Of a DNA stretch of 64,000 nt, positions 10,703 through 24,047 are shown piece after piece. The notes under the pieces were generated by a model, which ran no database searches, had not been told where the DNA came from, and worked only from the letters and a program-made list of their open reading frames with translations. The stretch is from Mesostigma viride (lineage: Eukaryota; Streptophyta; Mesostigmatophyceae; Mesostigmatales; Mesostigmataceae). The stretch covers positions 1 through 64,000 of the forward strand of contig RPFO01001377.1 in assembly GCA_009746045.1 (NCBI GenBank). Direction: 5' to 3'. Within the stretch, counting starts at the first letter, position 1; every line of letters begins with the position of its first letter. A program made the position numbers and the translations under genes.

Positions 10703-11600
10703 AAAATGAGAAGAAAATAATATGGCCCCGCTGGCACCACAAATCACCTGGTTGGTCAACCAAGGGGATAGCCTGCACAATGAGGCACAAACACAGCAGA
10801 CCCAGCAAAGCAAGATTCAGGTTGTAAGCCAGTGGAGATTACTTTTGACTTGCTTGATGAAGAAATATAAAACACCTTCTATCAAGGAGACAACCAGTTC
10901 TATGAACAAATGGTTGATTTATCACCTTATACACCACGAAAACATGTTACCAGACGCGCTCTTCAGCCCAGTGAAAATCCACGCGCGAAGCAAGGCAGAT
11001 TATCTTACGCAGTAAGCACCATGAATGTCAGCGAGTACAGCAGTAAATGACGCCCTAAACTCATGACCAGGCAAGGATCCACAGGGGCTTTCACCGCCCA
11101 GTATATTCCAGAAAAAATCATCACAGATCCTCTGGCAACGGACGTTGACACGGGAAACCCGAAGGACCATGAAGATGGCGTCCTGCACGGCTAAGAAAAT
11201 GAAACGCAGACCCTTGCTACGCTATGTCTTCGCTGCGACTACGTGAATTCGGCCCAATGGAAACAACACAACCGAGGAAACGCATCAGAAAGAGAGCAGG
11301 CACTAGCCCGGTCATCGAAACAAACGACTCACCATCGGCATCGCCAGCGTACGTCCCGTGGCAACAAATCCAGCGTTCATTCCAATATTGTGTGACGACA
11401 ACAGAAACTCGTCGGCCGCACCCACGCCTTCCACGAACAGCAAACTGATTTCACTAGGCACCCAATACGTCAAGCAAAGAAGCACGATAGCATAATACCT
11501 AAATCTAAAACGACATTCCATTTCCAGGTCGCTAGCTATCGCAGCAGGCCATAGCGCCCCGAACCTCTCCCACGCACGAGACTGCCCACCGACGTCCAGC
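10703..11600 (+). pseudogene. Decayed coding-like module of A2
   Basis: Frame 10722-11015 (97 residues) matches A1 with a 12-bp in-frame deletion (ThrValThrPro). Downstream frames are the same as in A1. Confidence 0.5.
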
Positions 11601-11649
11601 CAGATCAGAAACAATTCAAAGGTACGCATCGAAATGGAACATTGAACGC

Positions 11650-11656
11650 TATAAAA
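11650..11656 (+). promoter_or_regulatory. TATA box of A2
   Basis: Identical context to A1. Confidence 0.6.
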
Positions 11657-12558
11657 GCAATGCCCACGCATTGTCCATCCCCAATTTTCCAGGCAGCGTT
11701 GACCGCCATCCCCAGCCAGCAGGAAATTCAATTAAGTGCTGTCGCAGCATGTCGCCCCCTCACCCCCTCGCAGTCCTGGTTTGCACGTTCGATTGCTTGG
11801 GCGCGTCCAGGCGGTCCAGCACCGCGTACTACCCACTTGAAAATCCTCCCAAGTCATTTTTTCCCTGCTTGGTAAGTACGGAATGTGGCAGAAATTCGTC
11901 CAGCAAGCATCATACTACTCTCCACTCCTCCAACTAAAAATTTGCGTATAATAAATATCATTCAGATCACGTTCAGACTCTAACTTCAGTCTGAATCGAA
12001 AAGTGATGCGAAAACACTCAGTGTAACGGTTTCTGAACGAAATGCGGACAGGAAAACGGCCGTAACGGCCAAATTGTTACGGTTTCTTCACATTTTCTGG
12101 ACGTTCCGTCGAGCTACCGCACTGAACGCTACGAAAGTTTAGGACGGCGCGCTCTCGGCCTAGCGATGGTCCCAGTAGCCGAAGTTGATCGCCGCAAGGC
12201 ATGGGATGTTTGATTCGCGACATTGTTTGACGGCGCTCACAACAAGCCGACATCGTGCCGGGTTCCGTATTTTTATCTGGCCGCGGCCATTGGCTGGCCA
12301 CCCCACCTGCCCGCAAAAGTGCCTGAACCGGATCTGGACAAAACTGCCATTTCAGGCCCGTTCAGGAAACCTTAACACTCGATCTGCCTAGTTTGCCACT
12401 TTTCGGGCAACTACTCCGATTGGGCGCCACCGCGGATCCCCGGATCGCCCTGACTATCGGCCGCCCTGCGCTCGCGGTTTTCGTACGGGCCACTTTTCGG
12501 GCCTCACGGTTCGCCAAACTTTTGCGATGGGCTAAATCGTAGTCACTAGAAGGGGACT

Positions 12559-12583
12559 AGTGGGGGGGCCAAGGCCCCCCACT
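12559..12583. other. Opening hairpin of A3
   Basis: Same stem as A1 with one bulged G; followed by ATTCGG. Confidence 0.85.
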
Positions 12584-13151
12584 TATTCGGACGCACTACG
12601 CCACCAGGGGCCCTGAGGCCCCCGCCGAAAGCTTCGACCCGCCGGGTTGAGCCCGCCGACCGGCCCGGCCCCTACGCCGGGGGGCGAACGCTCGGCGTCC
12701 TTCCTTTGGGGGCTTCCCATCCCGCGCGCTCGCGCCGGCCTGCCGCACCGTCGATCCCACGCTCCGTCCCTCACGGGCACGTCCAGCACGCGTCCTACTA
12801 CTAGTACATCAACCCAGTCCGAATAGTACCGTATATTGTGTGACGTCGCCGTTCATTGCATGCAAGTATTTCCTTACTCATTACTTCCTAACAACTGAAA
12901 CTGACAATGCAGCTATGCCATGCAAGACACAATGTGGGTACCGCTTTTTGCAAGCGGCAGCCATAACGACCAAACACTTCCATGCAAACTCCCATGTTCA
13001 TCATTCATTAATATTCATTGAGTGGCAATCCTTTGTAAACACATGCACCGTCGTTAATGCCCACCATGACTTCATGTAGACAATGTTTTGTACATGACTC
13101 GACGGTGCCCTTGCGCGCGACCGTGGGGCGTCGCAGGCCAGCCCTGTCCAT

Positions 13152-14548
13152 TTGTGGGTGTGGTGGGGAGCTACCATGCATGCGTGGGGGGGGCTGGGAT
13201 TCGAGCGTGGGTGTGGAGGGGAGCTGCCATGCATGCATGTGGGGCGGGGCGGGATGCCATACCTGCGTGGGTGTGGTGGGCAGCTACCATGCATGCGTGG
13301 GTGTGGGGGACGGCTGGCATCCGTACGTGGGTGTGGGGGGTGGCTGGCATGCACATGCATGTGGGGGGTGGCTGGCATGCATACGTGGGTTTGTGGGGGG
13401 GCTGGCATGCGTGCGTGGGTGTGGGGGGGCTGCCATGCATGCGTGGGTGTGGGGGGTAGCTGCCATGCACACATACATGTGGGGCGGGGCGGGTTGGCAT
13501 GCGTGCATGGGTGTGTGGGGGGGACGGCATGCGTACGTTGGTGACGGGGGTGGCTGGCATGCATAAGTGGGTTTGTGGGGGGGCTGCCATGCATGCGTGC
13601 ATGTGGGGGGGGCTGGCACGCGTGTGTGGGTTTGGCGGGGGGCTGGCATGCATGCGTGGGTGTGGGGGGGGCTGACATGCGTGCGTGGGTGGGGGGGTGG
13701 CTGGCATGCGTGCCTAAGTTTGGGGGTGGGCTGCCGTGCGTGCGTGGGTTTAGGGGGGGGCTGGCATGCGTGCCTGGGTTCGTGGGGTGGGCTGCCATGT
13801 GTGCGTGGGTGTGGGGGGTGGCTGGCATGCGTACGTGGGTGTGGGGGGTGGCTGGCATGCACGTGCATGTGGGGGGTGGCTGGCATGTATGCGTGGGTTT
13901 GTGGGGTGGCTGGCATGCGTGCGTGGGTGTGGGGGTGGCTGGCATGCGTGCATGGGTGTGGGGGTGGCTGGAATGCAAGCATGCATGTGGGGGGGGGGCT
14001 TGTTTGCATGTGGGGTGGCTGGCAAGCATGCGTGCATGTGGGGGTTGGCTGGCATGCGTGCGTGGGTTGGGGGGCGGCTGCCATGCGTGCGTGGGTGTGT
14101 GGGGGGGCTGGCATGCATGCATGCATGTGGGGGGGGCTGGCATCCATGCGTGGGTTTGTGGGGTGGCTGGCATGCATGCGTGCATGAGGGGGGGAGCTGG
14201 CATGCGTGCGTGGGTGTGGGGGGGGCGTACGTGGGTCTGGGGGGTGGCTGGCATGCCTGCGTGGGGTTTGTGAGGGGGCTGGCATGCATGCGTGGGTGTG
14301 GTGGGGGGCTGCCATGCATGCGTGGGTTTAGGGGGGGGCTGGCACGCGTGCGTGGGTTCGTGGGGTGGCTGCCATGCGTGCGTGGGTGTGTGGGGTGGCT
14401 GGCATGTGTACGTGGGTGTGGGGGGTGGCTGGCATGCATAAGTGGGTTTGTGTGTGTGTGGGGGGGGTGGCTGGCATGCGTGCGTGGGCATGGGGGTGGC
14501 TGGCATGCGTGCGTGGGTTGGTGGGGTGCCTGGCATGCATATGTACGC
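13152..14548 (+). repeat. G-rich minisatellite of A3
   Basis: About 1.40 kb. Its last part (near 14270-14450) carries B-like variants such as TGGTTTAGG-type and GGCACGCGTGCG repeats, so A3 looks like a mixture of A- and B-type arrays. Confidence 0.93.
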
Positions 14549-14801
14549 CCGCGGTGCCCCTGATTGCTGTCTGGCCCCTAATCATGTGGATGTGGCTGGC
14601 TGCCTGCCCTCCTGTTTGCCTCATCCCCAAACCCCATGCCGCAACGCTCGTAGCTCAAGCCCCATGGCTCATGCCCCATGGCCCTTGCCTGCCAGCCTAC
14701 CTGTGCTGCATACCCTTGCATCCTTTCCTGCCTCGCCTGGCCTGGCCTGCCCTGCCCTCTCTGCCCTCCCGCCCGCCCATGCGGTCCGTTGCCACGGATG
14801 G
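14549..14801 (+). repeat. C-rich block of A3
   Basis: Nearly identical to the A1 block, with an altered first few bases at the minisatellite border (ATATGTACGCCCGCGG). Confidence 0.85.
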
Positions 14802-15690
14802 AAAATGAGAAGAAACGAATATGGCCCCGCTGGCACCACAAATCACCTGGTTGGTCAACCAAGGGGATAGCCTGCACAATGAGACAGGAACACAGCAGAC
14901 CCAGCAAAGCAAGATTCAGGTTGTAAGCCAGTGGAGATTACTTTTGACTTGCTTGATGAAGAAATATAAAACACCTTCTACTGTCACACCTTCTATGAAC
15001 AAATGGTTGATTGATCACCTTATACACCACGTAAACATGTTACCAGACGCGCTCTTCAGCCCAGTGAAAATCCACGTGCGAAGCAAGGCAGATTATCTAA
15101 CGCAGAAAGCACCATGAATGTCAGCGAGTACAGCAGTAAATGACGCCCTAAACTCATGAGCAGGCAAGCATCCACAGGGGCTTTCACCGCCCAGTATATT
15201 CCAGAAAAAATCATCACAGATCCTCTGGCAACGGACGTTGACACGGGAAACCCGAAGGACCATGAAGATGGCGTCCTGCACGGCTAAGAAAATGAAACGC
15301 AGACCCTTGCTACGCTATGTCTTCGCTGCGACTACGTGAATTCGGCCCAATGGAAACAACGCAACCGAGGAAACGCATCAGAAAGAGAGCAGGCACTAGG
15401 CCGGTCATCGAAACAAACGACTCACCATCGGCATCGCCAGCGTACGTCCCGTGGCAACAAATCCAGCGTTCATTCCAATATTGTGTGACGACAACAGAAA
15501 CTCGTCGGCCGCACCCACGCCTTCCACGAACAGCAAACTGATTTCACTAGGCACCCAATACGTCAAGCAAAGAAGCACGATAGCATAATACCTAAATCTA
15601 AAACGACATTCCATTTCCAGGTCGCTAGCTATCGCAGCAGGCCATAGCGCCCCGAACCTCTCCCACGCACGAGACTGCCCACCGACGTCC
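14802..15690 (+). pseudogene. Decayed coding-like module of A3
   Basis: Frame 14821-15117 (98 residues) lacks the IleLysGluThrThrSer segment of A1 as an in-frame deletion and ends a few residues later because the TAA after ADYLTQ is changed. Confidence 0.5.
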
Positions 15691-15742
15691 AGCCAGATCA
15701 GAAACAATTCAAAGGTACGCATCGAAATGGAACATTGAACGC

Positions 15743-15749
15743 TATAAAA
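15743..15749 (+). promoter_or_regulatory. TATA box of A3
   Basis: Identical context to A1. Confidence 0.6.
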
Positions 15750-16713
15750 GCAATGCCCACGCATTGTCCATCCCCAATTTTCCAGGCAGCGTTGACCGCC
15801 ATCCCCAGCCAGCAGGAAATTCAATTAAGTGCTGTCGCAGCATGTCGCCCCCTCACCCCCTCGCAGTCCTGGTTTTGCACGTTCGATTGCTTGGGCGCGT
15901 CCAGGCGGTCCAGCACCGCGTACTACCCACTTGAAAATCCTCCCAAGTCATTTTTTCCCTGCTTGGTAAGTACGGAATGTGGCAGAAATTCGTCCAGCAA
16001 GCATCGTACTACTCTCCACTCCTCCAACTCAAAATTTGCGTATAATTTTAGAATAAATATCATTCAGATCACGTTCAGACTCTAACTTCAGTCTGAATCG
16101 AAAAGTGATGCGAAAACACTCAGTGAAACGGTTTCTGAACGAAATGCGGACAGGAAAACGGCCGTAACGGCCAAATTGTTACGGTTTCAAAACATTTTCT
16201 GGACGTTCCGTCGACCTGCCGCACTGAACAATACGATACTTGAGGACGGCGGGCTTTTAACTCCCGAGTTGTTGTACTTCCGCGTAGAATATCCGTTAAC
16301 CTTCCTCGGCTTGTTTTGGAGATTTAGATTCGCGACCAAAAGTTAGACGCTCGCAACAATTTGACATCGCGTTTCAGGTCCGTCAAACTGCCTGTGTTTT
16401 CTTTCTCCTCCCATTGGCGAGCCACCCCCCCTGCTGAACAATTTGCTGAACAGGAAACCCCCCTGCCCGCAAAAGTGCTGAACCGGATCTGACCAGATCA
16501 GACATTTCAGACCCCGTTCAGACTTTGTGACAGTCGATCTGCCTAGTTTGCCACTTTTCGGGCAACTGCTCCGATTGGACGCCACCGCGGATCTCCGAAT
16601 CGCCCTGACTATCGGCCGCCCTGCGCTCGCGTTTTTCGTACGGGCCACTTTTCGGTCCTCACGGTTTGACCAACTTTTTCGTTGGGGTTAATCGTAGTCA
16701 CTAGAGGGGGACT

Positions 16714-16738
16714 AGTGGGGGGGCCAAGGCCCCCCACT
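16714..16738. other. Opening hairpin of A4
   Basis: Same stem as A1 with one bulged G; followed by ATTCGG. Confidence 0.85.
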
Positions 16739-17220
16739 TATTCGGACGCACTACGCCACCAGGGGCCCTGAGGCCCCCGCCGAAAGCTTCGACCCGCCGG
16801 GTTGAGCCCGCCGACCGGCCCGGACCCTACGCCGGGGGGCGAACGCTCGGCGGCCTTCCTTTGGGGGCTTCCCATCGCGCGCGCTCGCGCCGGCCTGCCG
16901 CACCGTCGATCCCACGCTCCGTCCCTCACGGGCACGTCCAGCACGCGTCGTACTACTAGTACATCAACCCAATCCGAATAGTATTGTACATCGTGAGACG
17001 TCGCCGTTCATTGCATGCAAGTATTTCCTTACTCATTACTTCCTAACAACTGGAACTCACAATGCAGCTATGCCATGCAGGACACAATGTGGGTACCGCT
17101 TTTTGCAAGCGGCAGCCATAACGACCAAACACTCCCATGCAAACTCCCATGTTGATCATTCATTAATATTCATTGAGTGGCAATCCTTTGTAAACACATG
17201 CACCATCGGTCATGCCCACT

Positions 17221-17268
17221 ATTAATTAATTAATTAATTAGACTCGTGCTCCCGTTGGGGAGTCACGG
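17221..17268. repeat. 48-bp insertion with 9-bp flanking duplication in A4
   Basis: The spacer is interrupted by five ATTA-type repeats followed by an imperfect hairpin (CTCCC GTTG GGGAG). ATGCCCACT lies on both sides (17212-17220 and 17269-17277); other A units have it once. Confidence 0.75.
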
Positions 17269-17363
17269 ATGCCCACTATGACTTCATGTAGACAAAAGTT
17301 TTGTACATGACTCGACAGTGCCCTTGAGCGCGACCGTGGGGTGCGGCAGGCCAGACCTGTCCG

Positions 17364-18580
17364 TTCGTGGGTGTGGTGGGCAGCTACCATGCATGCGTGG
17401 GTTTTGGGGGGGGGCTGGCATGCGTATGTGGGTGTGGGGGGTGGCTGGCATGCACGTGCATGTGGGGGGTGGCTGGCATGCATACGTGGGTCTGGGGGGT
17501 GGCTAGCATGCACGTGCATGCGGGGGTGGCTGGCATGCATGCGTGCATGTGGGGGGTGGCTGGCATGCACGTGCATGTGGGGGGTGGCTGGCATGCGTAC
17601 GTGGGTCTGGGGGTGGCTAGCATGCACGTGCATGCGGGGGGTGGCTGGCATGCATGCGTGCATGTGGGGGGTGGCTAGCATGCACGTGCATGTGGGGGGT
17701 GGCTGTCATGCATGCGTGCGTGTGGGCGGGAGCTGCCATGGACGCATGTGGGGCGGGGCGGGCTGGCATGCGTGTGTGGGTGTGTGGGGGGGACGGCATG
17801 CGTACGTTGGTCACGGGGGTGGCTGGCATGCATAAGTGGGTTTGTGGGGTGGCTGGCATGCATGCGTGCATGTGGGGGGGGCTGGCACGCGTGTGTGGGT
17901 TTGGGGGGGGGCTGGCATGCATGCGTGTGTGTGTGGGGGGCTGACATAAGTGCGTGGGTGTGGGGGTGGCTGGCATGCATGCCTGGGTTTGGGGATGGGC
18001 TGCCATGCGTGCGTGGGTTTGTGGGGTGGCTGGAATGCGTGCCTGGGTTCGTAGGGTGGGCTGCCATGCGTGCGTGGGTGTGTGGGGGGTGGCATGCGTA
18101 CGTGGGTGTGGGGGGTGGCTGGCATCCATGCATGCATGTGGGGGTGGCTGGCATGCATGCGTGGGCTCGTGGGGGGGCTGGCATGCGTGCGTGGGTGTGG
18201 GGGGGGGCTGGCATGCATGCATGCATGTGGGGGGGCTGGCATCCATGCGTGAATTTGCGGGGTGGCTGGCATGCATGTGTGCATGAGGGGGGGGCTGGCA
18301 TGCGTGCGTGGGTGTGGGGGGGCGTATGTGGGTATGGGGGGTGGCTGCCATGCATGCGTGGCTTGAGGGGGGGCTGCCATGCGTGCCTGGGTTCGTGGGG
18401 TGGCTGCCATGCTTGCGTGGGTGGGGGGTGGCTGGCATGCGTACGTGGGTGTGGGGGGTGGCTGGCATGCATAAGTGGGTTTGTGTAAGGGGGGGGGGGT
18501 TGCTGGCATGCGTGCGTGGGCATGGGGGTGGCTGGCATGCGTGCGTGGGTTGGTGGGGTGCCTGGCATGCATAAGTGGGC
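17364..18580 (+). repeat. G-rich minisatellite of A4
   Basis: About 1.22 kb. It is enriched in the self-complementary CATGCACGTGCATG variant in its first 350 bp. Confidence 0.95.
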
Positions 18581-18832
18581 CCGCGGTGCCCCTGATTGCT
18601 GTCTGGCGCCTAATCATGTGGATGTGGCTGGCTGCCTGCCCTCCTGTTTGCCCCATCCCCAAACCCCATGCCGCAAGGCTCGTAGCTCAAGCCCCATGGC
18701 TCATGCCCCATGGCCCTTGCCTGCCAGCCTACCTGTGCTGCATACCCTTGCAGCCTTTCCTGCCTCGCCTGGCCTGGCCTGCCCTGCCCTCTCTGCCCTC
18801 CCGCCCGCCCATGCGGTCCGTTGCCACGGATG
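18581..18832 (+). repeat. C-rich block of A4
   Basis: Nearly identical to the A1 block. Confidence 0.85.
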
Positions 18833-19760
18833 GAAAATGAGAAGAAAAACAAAACAATATGGCCCCGCTGGCACCACAAATCACCTGGTTGGTCAACCAA
18901 GGGGATAGCCTGCACAATGAGACAGGAACACAGCAGACCCAGCAAAGCAAGATTCAGGTTGTAAGCCAGTGGAGATTACGTTTGACTTGCTTGATGAAGA
19001 AATGCAACACACCTTCTACGGTCACACCTTCTATCAAGGAGACAACCAGTTCTATGAACAAATGGTTGATTGATCACCTTATACACCAAGTAAACATGTT
19101 ACCAGACGAGCTCTTCAGCCCAGTGAAAATCCACGTGCGAAGCAAGGCAGATTATCTTACGCAGTAAGCACCATGAATGTCAGCCACTACAGCAGTAAAT
19201 GACGCCCTAAACTCATGACCATGCAAGCATCCACAGCGGCTTTCACCGCCCAGTATATTCCAGTAAATAGCATCACAGATCCTCTGGCAACGGACGTTGA
19301 CACGGGAAACCCGAAGGACCATGAAGATGGCGTCCTGCACGGCTAAGAAAATGAAACGCTGCAGACCCTTGCTACGCTATGTCTTCGCTGCGACTAGGTG
19401 AAGTCGGCCAAATGGAAACAACGCAACCGAGGAAACGCATCAAAAAGAGAGCAGGCACAACCCCGGTCATCGAAACAAACGACTCACCATCGGCATCGCC
19501 AGCGTACGTCCCGTGGCAACAAACCCAGCGTTCATTCCAATATTGTGTGACGACAACAGAAACTCGTCGGCCACACCCACGCCTTCCACGAACAGCAAAC
19601 TGATTTCACTAGGCACCCAATACGTCAAGCAAAGAAGCACGATAGCATAATACCTAAATCTACAACGACATTCCATTTCCAGGTCGCTAGCTATCGCAGC
19701 AGGCCACAGCGCCCCGAACCTCTCCCACACACGTGACTGCCCACCGACGTCCAGCCAGAT
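18833..19760 (+). pseudogene. Decayed coding-like module of A4
   Basis: Frame 18859-19167 is 102 residues and has both segments deleted in A2 and A3. In the next frame this copy reads MQHTFYGHTFYQGDNQFYEQ without a stop where most A copies have one; only A5 is similar here, so A4 may be nearest to the ancestral sequence. Confidence 0.5.
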
Positions 19761-19804
19761 CAGAAACAATTCAAAGGTACGCATCGAAATTGAACATTGA
19801 ACGC

Positions 19805-19811
19805 TATAAAA
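19805..19811 (+). promoter_or_regulatory. TATA box of A4
   Basis: Same as A1. Confidence 0.6.
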
Positions 19812-21302
19812 GCAATGCCCACGCATTGTCCATCCCCAATTTTCCAGGCTGCGTTGACCGCCATCCCCAGCCAGCAGGAATGAAGTGCTGTCGCAGCATG
19901 TCGCCCCCTTTCCCCCTCCAAGTCCTGGTTTATGCACGTTCGATTGCTTGGGCGCGTCCAGGCGGTCCAGCACCGCGTACTACCCACTTGAAAATCCTCC
20001 CAAGTCATTTTTTCCCTGCCTGGTAAGTACGTAATCTGGCAGAAATTCGTCCAGCAAGCATCATACTACTCTCCACTCCTCCAACTAAAACCTTTCGTAT
20101 AATTTTAGAGTAAATATCAGTCAGACCACGTTCAGACTGTAGCTTCGGTCTGAATCGAAAAGTGATGCGGAAGCGTTCAGTAAAACGCTTTCTGAACGCA
20201 ATGCGGACAGGAAAACGGCCGTAACGCCCAAAATGTTACGGTGTCTGCACATTTTCTGAACGCTTCGTCGACTTGCCGCACTGAACGCTACGAACTTTTA
20301 GGACGGCGCGCTCTCGGCCTAGCGATGGTCCCAGTAGGCGAAGTTGATCGCCGCAAGGCATGGGATGTTTGAAGATGTTCAGGTTCGCGCCAAAAGTATA
20401 ACGGCCGCGCAACAATCCGACATCGTGCCGGGTTCCGTATTTTTATCTGGCCGCGGCCATTGGCTGGCCTCCCACCTGCCCGCAAAACTGCTGAACACGA
20501 TCTGGACGTAACTGCCTTTTCAGGCCCGTTCAGGAAAGGTGGACACTCGATCTGCCTAGTTTGCCACTTTTCGGGCAACTGCTGCGATTGGGCGCCACCG
20601 CGGATCCCCGGATCGCCCTGACTATCGGCCGCCCTGCGCTCGCGGTTTTCGTACGGGCCACTTTTCGGGCCTCACGGTTCGCCAAACTTTTGCGTTGGGG
20701 TTAATCGTAGTTACTAGAAGGGGATCGTACCAAGGCCCCCCACTTTTTCGGACGCACTACGCCACCAGGGGCCCTGAGGCCCCCGCCGAAAGCTTCGACC
20801 CGCCGGGTTGAGCCCGCCGACCGGCCCGGCCCCTACGCCGGGGGGCGAACGCTCGGCGGCCTTCCTTTGGGGGCTTCCCATCGCGCGCGCTCGCGCCGGC
20901 CTGCCGCACCGTCGATCCCACGCTCCGTCCCTCACGTGCACGTCCAGCACGCGTCGTACTACTAGTACATCAACCCAGTCCGAATAGTACCGTATATTGT
21001 GAGACGTCGCCGTTCATTGCATGCAAGTATTTCCTTACTCATTACTTCCTAACAACTGAAACTGACAATGCAGCTATGCCATGCAAGACACAATGTGGGT
21101 ACCGCTTTTTGCAAGCGGCAGCCATAACGACCAAACACTTCCATGCAAACTCCCATGTTCATCATTCATTAATATTCATTGAGTGGCAATCCTTTGTAAA
21201 CACATGCACCGTCGTTCATGCCCACCATGACTTCATGTAGACAACGTTTTGTACATGACTCGACAGTGCCCTTGTGCGCGACCGTGGGGCGTGCCCTGTC
21301 CA

Positions 21303-22844
21303 TTCGTGGGTGTGGTGGGGAGCTGCCATGCATGCGTGGGTTTAGAGGGTGGCTGGCATGTGTGCCTGGGTTTGTGGGGTGGCTGCCATGCGTGCGTGGG
21401 TGTGGGGGGTGGCTGGCATGCGTACGTGGGTGTGGGGGGTGGCTAGCATGCACGTGCATGCGGGGGGTGGCTGGCATGCATGCGTGCATGTGGGGGGTGG
21501 CTGGCATGCATGCGTGGGTTTGTGGGGTGGCTGCTATGCGTGCGTGGGTGTGGGGGTGGCTGGCATGCGTATGTGGGTGTGGGGGGTGGCTAGCATGCAC
21601 GTGCATGTGGGGGTGGCTGTCATGCATGCGTGCATGTGGGGGGTGGCTGGCATGCGTGCGTGGGTTTGTGGGGGGGTGGCATACGTGCGTGGGTGTGGGG
21701 GTGGCTGGCATGCGTGCATGGGTTTGTGGGGTGGCTGGCATGCATGCGTGGGTGTGGGCGGGAGCTGCCATGCACGCATGTGGGGCGGGGCAGGCTGGCA
21801 TGCGTGCGTGGGCGTGGGGGGGGACGGCATGCGTACTTGGTGACGGGGGTGGCTGGCATGCATAAGTGGGTTGGTGGGGTGGCTGGCATGCATGCGTGCA
21901 TGTGGGGGGGGGCTGGCACGCGTGTGTGGGTTTGGGGGGGGGCTGGCATGCATGCGCGTGTGTGGGGGGGGGCTGACATGCATGCGTGGGTGTGGGGGTG
22001 GCTGGCATGCGTGCCTGGGTTTGGGGGTGGGCTGCCATGCGTGCGTGGGTTTAGGGGGTGGCTGGCATGCGTGCCTGGGTTCGTGGGGTGGGCTGCCATG
22101 CGTGCGTGGGTGTGGGGGGTGGCTGGCATGCACGTGCATGTGGGGGGTGGCTGGCATCCATGCGTGCGTGTGGGAGGTGGCTGGCATGCATGCGTGGGCT
22201 CGTGGGGTGGCTGGGATGCGTGCGTGGGTGTGGGGGTGGCTGGCATGCGTGCATGGGTTTGTGGGGTGGCTGGAATGCAAGCATGCATGTGGGGGGGGGG
22301 CTTGTTTGCATGTGGGGTGGCTGGCAAGCATGCGTGCATGTGGGGGTGGCTGGCATGCGTTTTGGGGTTGGGGGGGCGGCTGCCATGCGTGCGTGGGTGT
22401 GGGGGGGGCTGGCATGCATGCATGCATGTGGGGGGGCTGGCATCCATGCGTGGGTTTGTGGGGTGGCTGGCATGCATGCAGGCATGAGGGGAGGGGCTGG
22501 CATGCGTGCGTGGGTGTGGGCGGGGGCGTACGTGGGTATGGGGGGTGGCTGGCATGCGTCCGTGGGTGTGGGGGCGGAGTGGCATGCATGCGTGGGTGTG
22601 GGGGGGGCTGCCATGCATGCGTGGGTTTAGGGGGGGGCTGGCATGCGTGCCTGGGTTCGTGGGGTGGCTGCCATGCGTGCGTGGGTGTGAAGGGTGGCTG
22701 GCATGCGTACGTGGGTGTGGGGGGTGGCTGGCATGCATAAGTGGGTTTGTGTAAGGGGGGGGGGGTGGCTGGCATGCGTGCGTGGGCATGGGGGTGGCTT
22801 GCATGCTACGTGGGTTGGTGGGGTGCCTGGCATGCATAAGTGGG
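21303..22844 (+). repeat. G-rich minisatellite of A5
   Basis: About 1.54 kb, A-type order, with the marker reduced to GTACTTGGTGACGG near 21831. Confidence 0.95.
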
Positions 22845-23098
22845 CCCGCGGTGCCCCTGATTGCTGTCTGGCCCCTAATCATGTGGATGTGGCTGGCTGC
22901 CTGCCCTCCTGTTTGCCCCATCCCCAAACCCCATGCCGCAAGGCTCGTAGCTCAAGCCCCATGGCTCATGCCCCATGGCCCTTGCCTGCCAGCCTACCTG
23001 TGCTGCATACCCTTGCAGCCTTTCCTGCCTCGCCTGGCCTGGCCTGCCCTGCCCTCTCTGCCCTCCCGCCCGCCCATGCGGTCCGTTGCCACGGATGG
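22845..23098 (+). repeat. C-rich block of A5
   Basis: Nearly identical to the A1 block. Confidence 0.85.
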
Positions 23099-24000
23099 AA
23101 AATGAGAAGAAAATAATATGGCCCCGCTGGCACCACAAATCACCTGGTTGGACAACCAAGGGGATAGCCTGCACAATGAGACAGGAACACAGCAGACCCA
23201 GCAAAGCAAGATTCAGGTTGTAAGCCAGTGGAGATTACTTTTGACTTGCTTGATGAAGAAATACAACACACCTTCTACGGTCACACCTTCTATGAACAAA
23301 TGGTTGATTGATCACCTTATACACCACGTAAACATGTTACCAGACGCGCTCTTCATCCCAGTGAAAATCCACGCGCGAAGCAAGGCAGATTATCTTACGC
23401 AGTAAGCACCATGAATGTCAGCGAGTACAGCAGTAAATGACGCCCTAAACTCATGACCAGGCAAGCATCCACAGGGGCTTTCACCGCCCAGTATATTCCA
23501 GAAAAAATCATCACAGATCCTCTGGCAACGGACGTTGACACGGGAAACCCGAAGGACCATGAAGATGGCGTCCTGCACGGCTAAGAAAATGAAACGCAGA
23601 CCCTTGCTACGCTATGTCTTCGCTGCGACTAGGTGAGTTCGGCCAAATGGAAACAACGCAACCGAGGAAACGCATCAGAAAGAGAGCAGGCACTATCCCG
23701 GTCATCGAAACAAACGACTCACCATCGGCATCGCCAGCGTACGTCCCGTGGCAACAAATCCAGCGTTCATTCCAATATTGTGTGACGACAACAGAAACTC
23801 GTCGGCCACACCCACGCCTTCCACGAACAGCAAACTGATTTCACTAGGCACCCAATACGTCAAGCAAAGAATCACGATAACATAATACCTAAATCTACAA
23901 CGACATTCCATTTCCAGGTCGCTAGCTATCGCAGCAGGAGAACAGCGCCACGAACCTCTCCCACGCACGTGAATGCCCATCGACGGCCAGCCAGATCAGA
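23099..24000 (+). pseudogene. Decayed coding-like module of A5
   Basis: Frame 23118-23405 (95 residues), in-frame deletion as in A3. Frame near 23614-23838 keeps YVPWQQIQRSFQY. Confidence 0.5.
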
Positions 24001-24040
24001 AACAATTCAAAGGTACGCATCGAAATTGAACATTGAACGC

Positions 24041-24047
24041 TATAAAA
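24041..24047 (+). promoter_or_regulatory. TATA box of A5
   Basis: Same as A1. Confidence 0.6.

Larger units (their letters stand above)
8487..12554 (+). repeat. Macro-unit A2 (family A, 4,068 bp)
   Basis: Same order as A1 and very similar to it. Minisatellite 9077-10447, C-rich block 10448-10702, decayed coding module 10703-11600, TATA box 11650-11656, end motif starting 12536. Its hairpin (8491-8514) is the only perfect one in family A, with six G against six C. Confidence 0.9.
12555..16709 (+). repeat. Macro-unit A3 (family A, 4,155 bp)
   Basis: Minisatellite 13152-14548, C-rich block 14549-14801, decayed coding module 14802-15690, TATA box 15743-15749. The tail between 16240 and 16520 differs from A1 and A2: it has an extra stretch around 16250-16330 and a repeated GCTGAAC segment near 16432-16480, so tails evolve faster than the promoter. 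Confidence 0.9.
16710..20722 (+). repeat. Macro-unit A4 (family A, 4,013 bp)
   Basis: Minisatellite 17364-18580 (the shortest in family A), C-rich block 18581-18832, decayed coding module 18833-19760, TATA box 19805-19811. The spacer carries a 48-bp insertion at 17221-17268 not found in the other A units. Confidence 0.9.
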
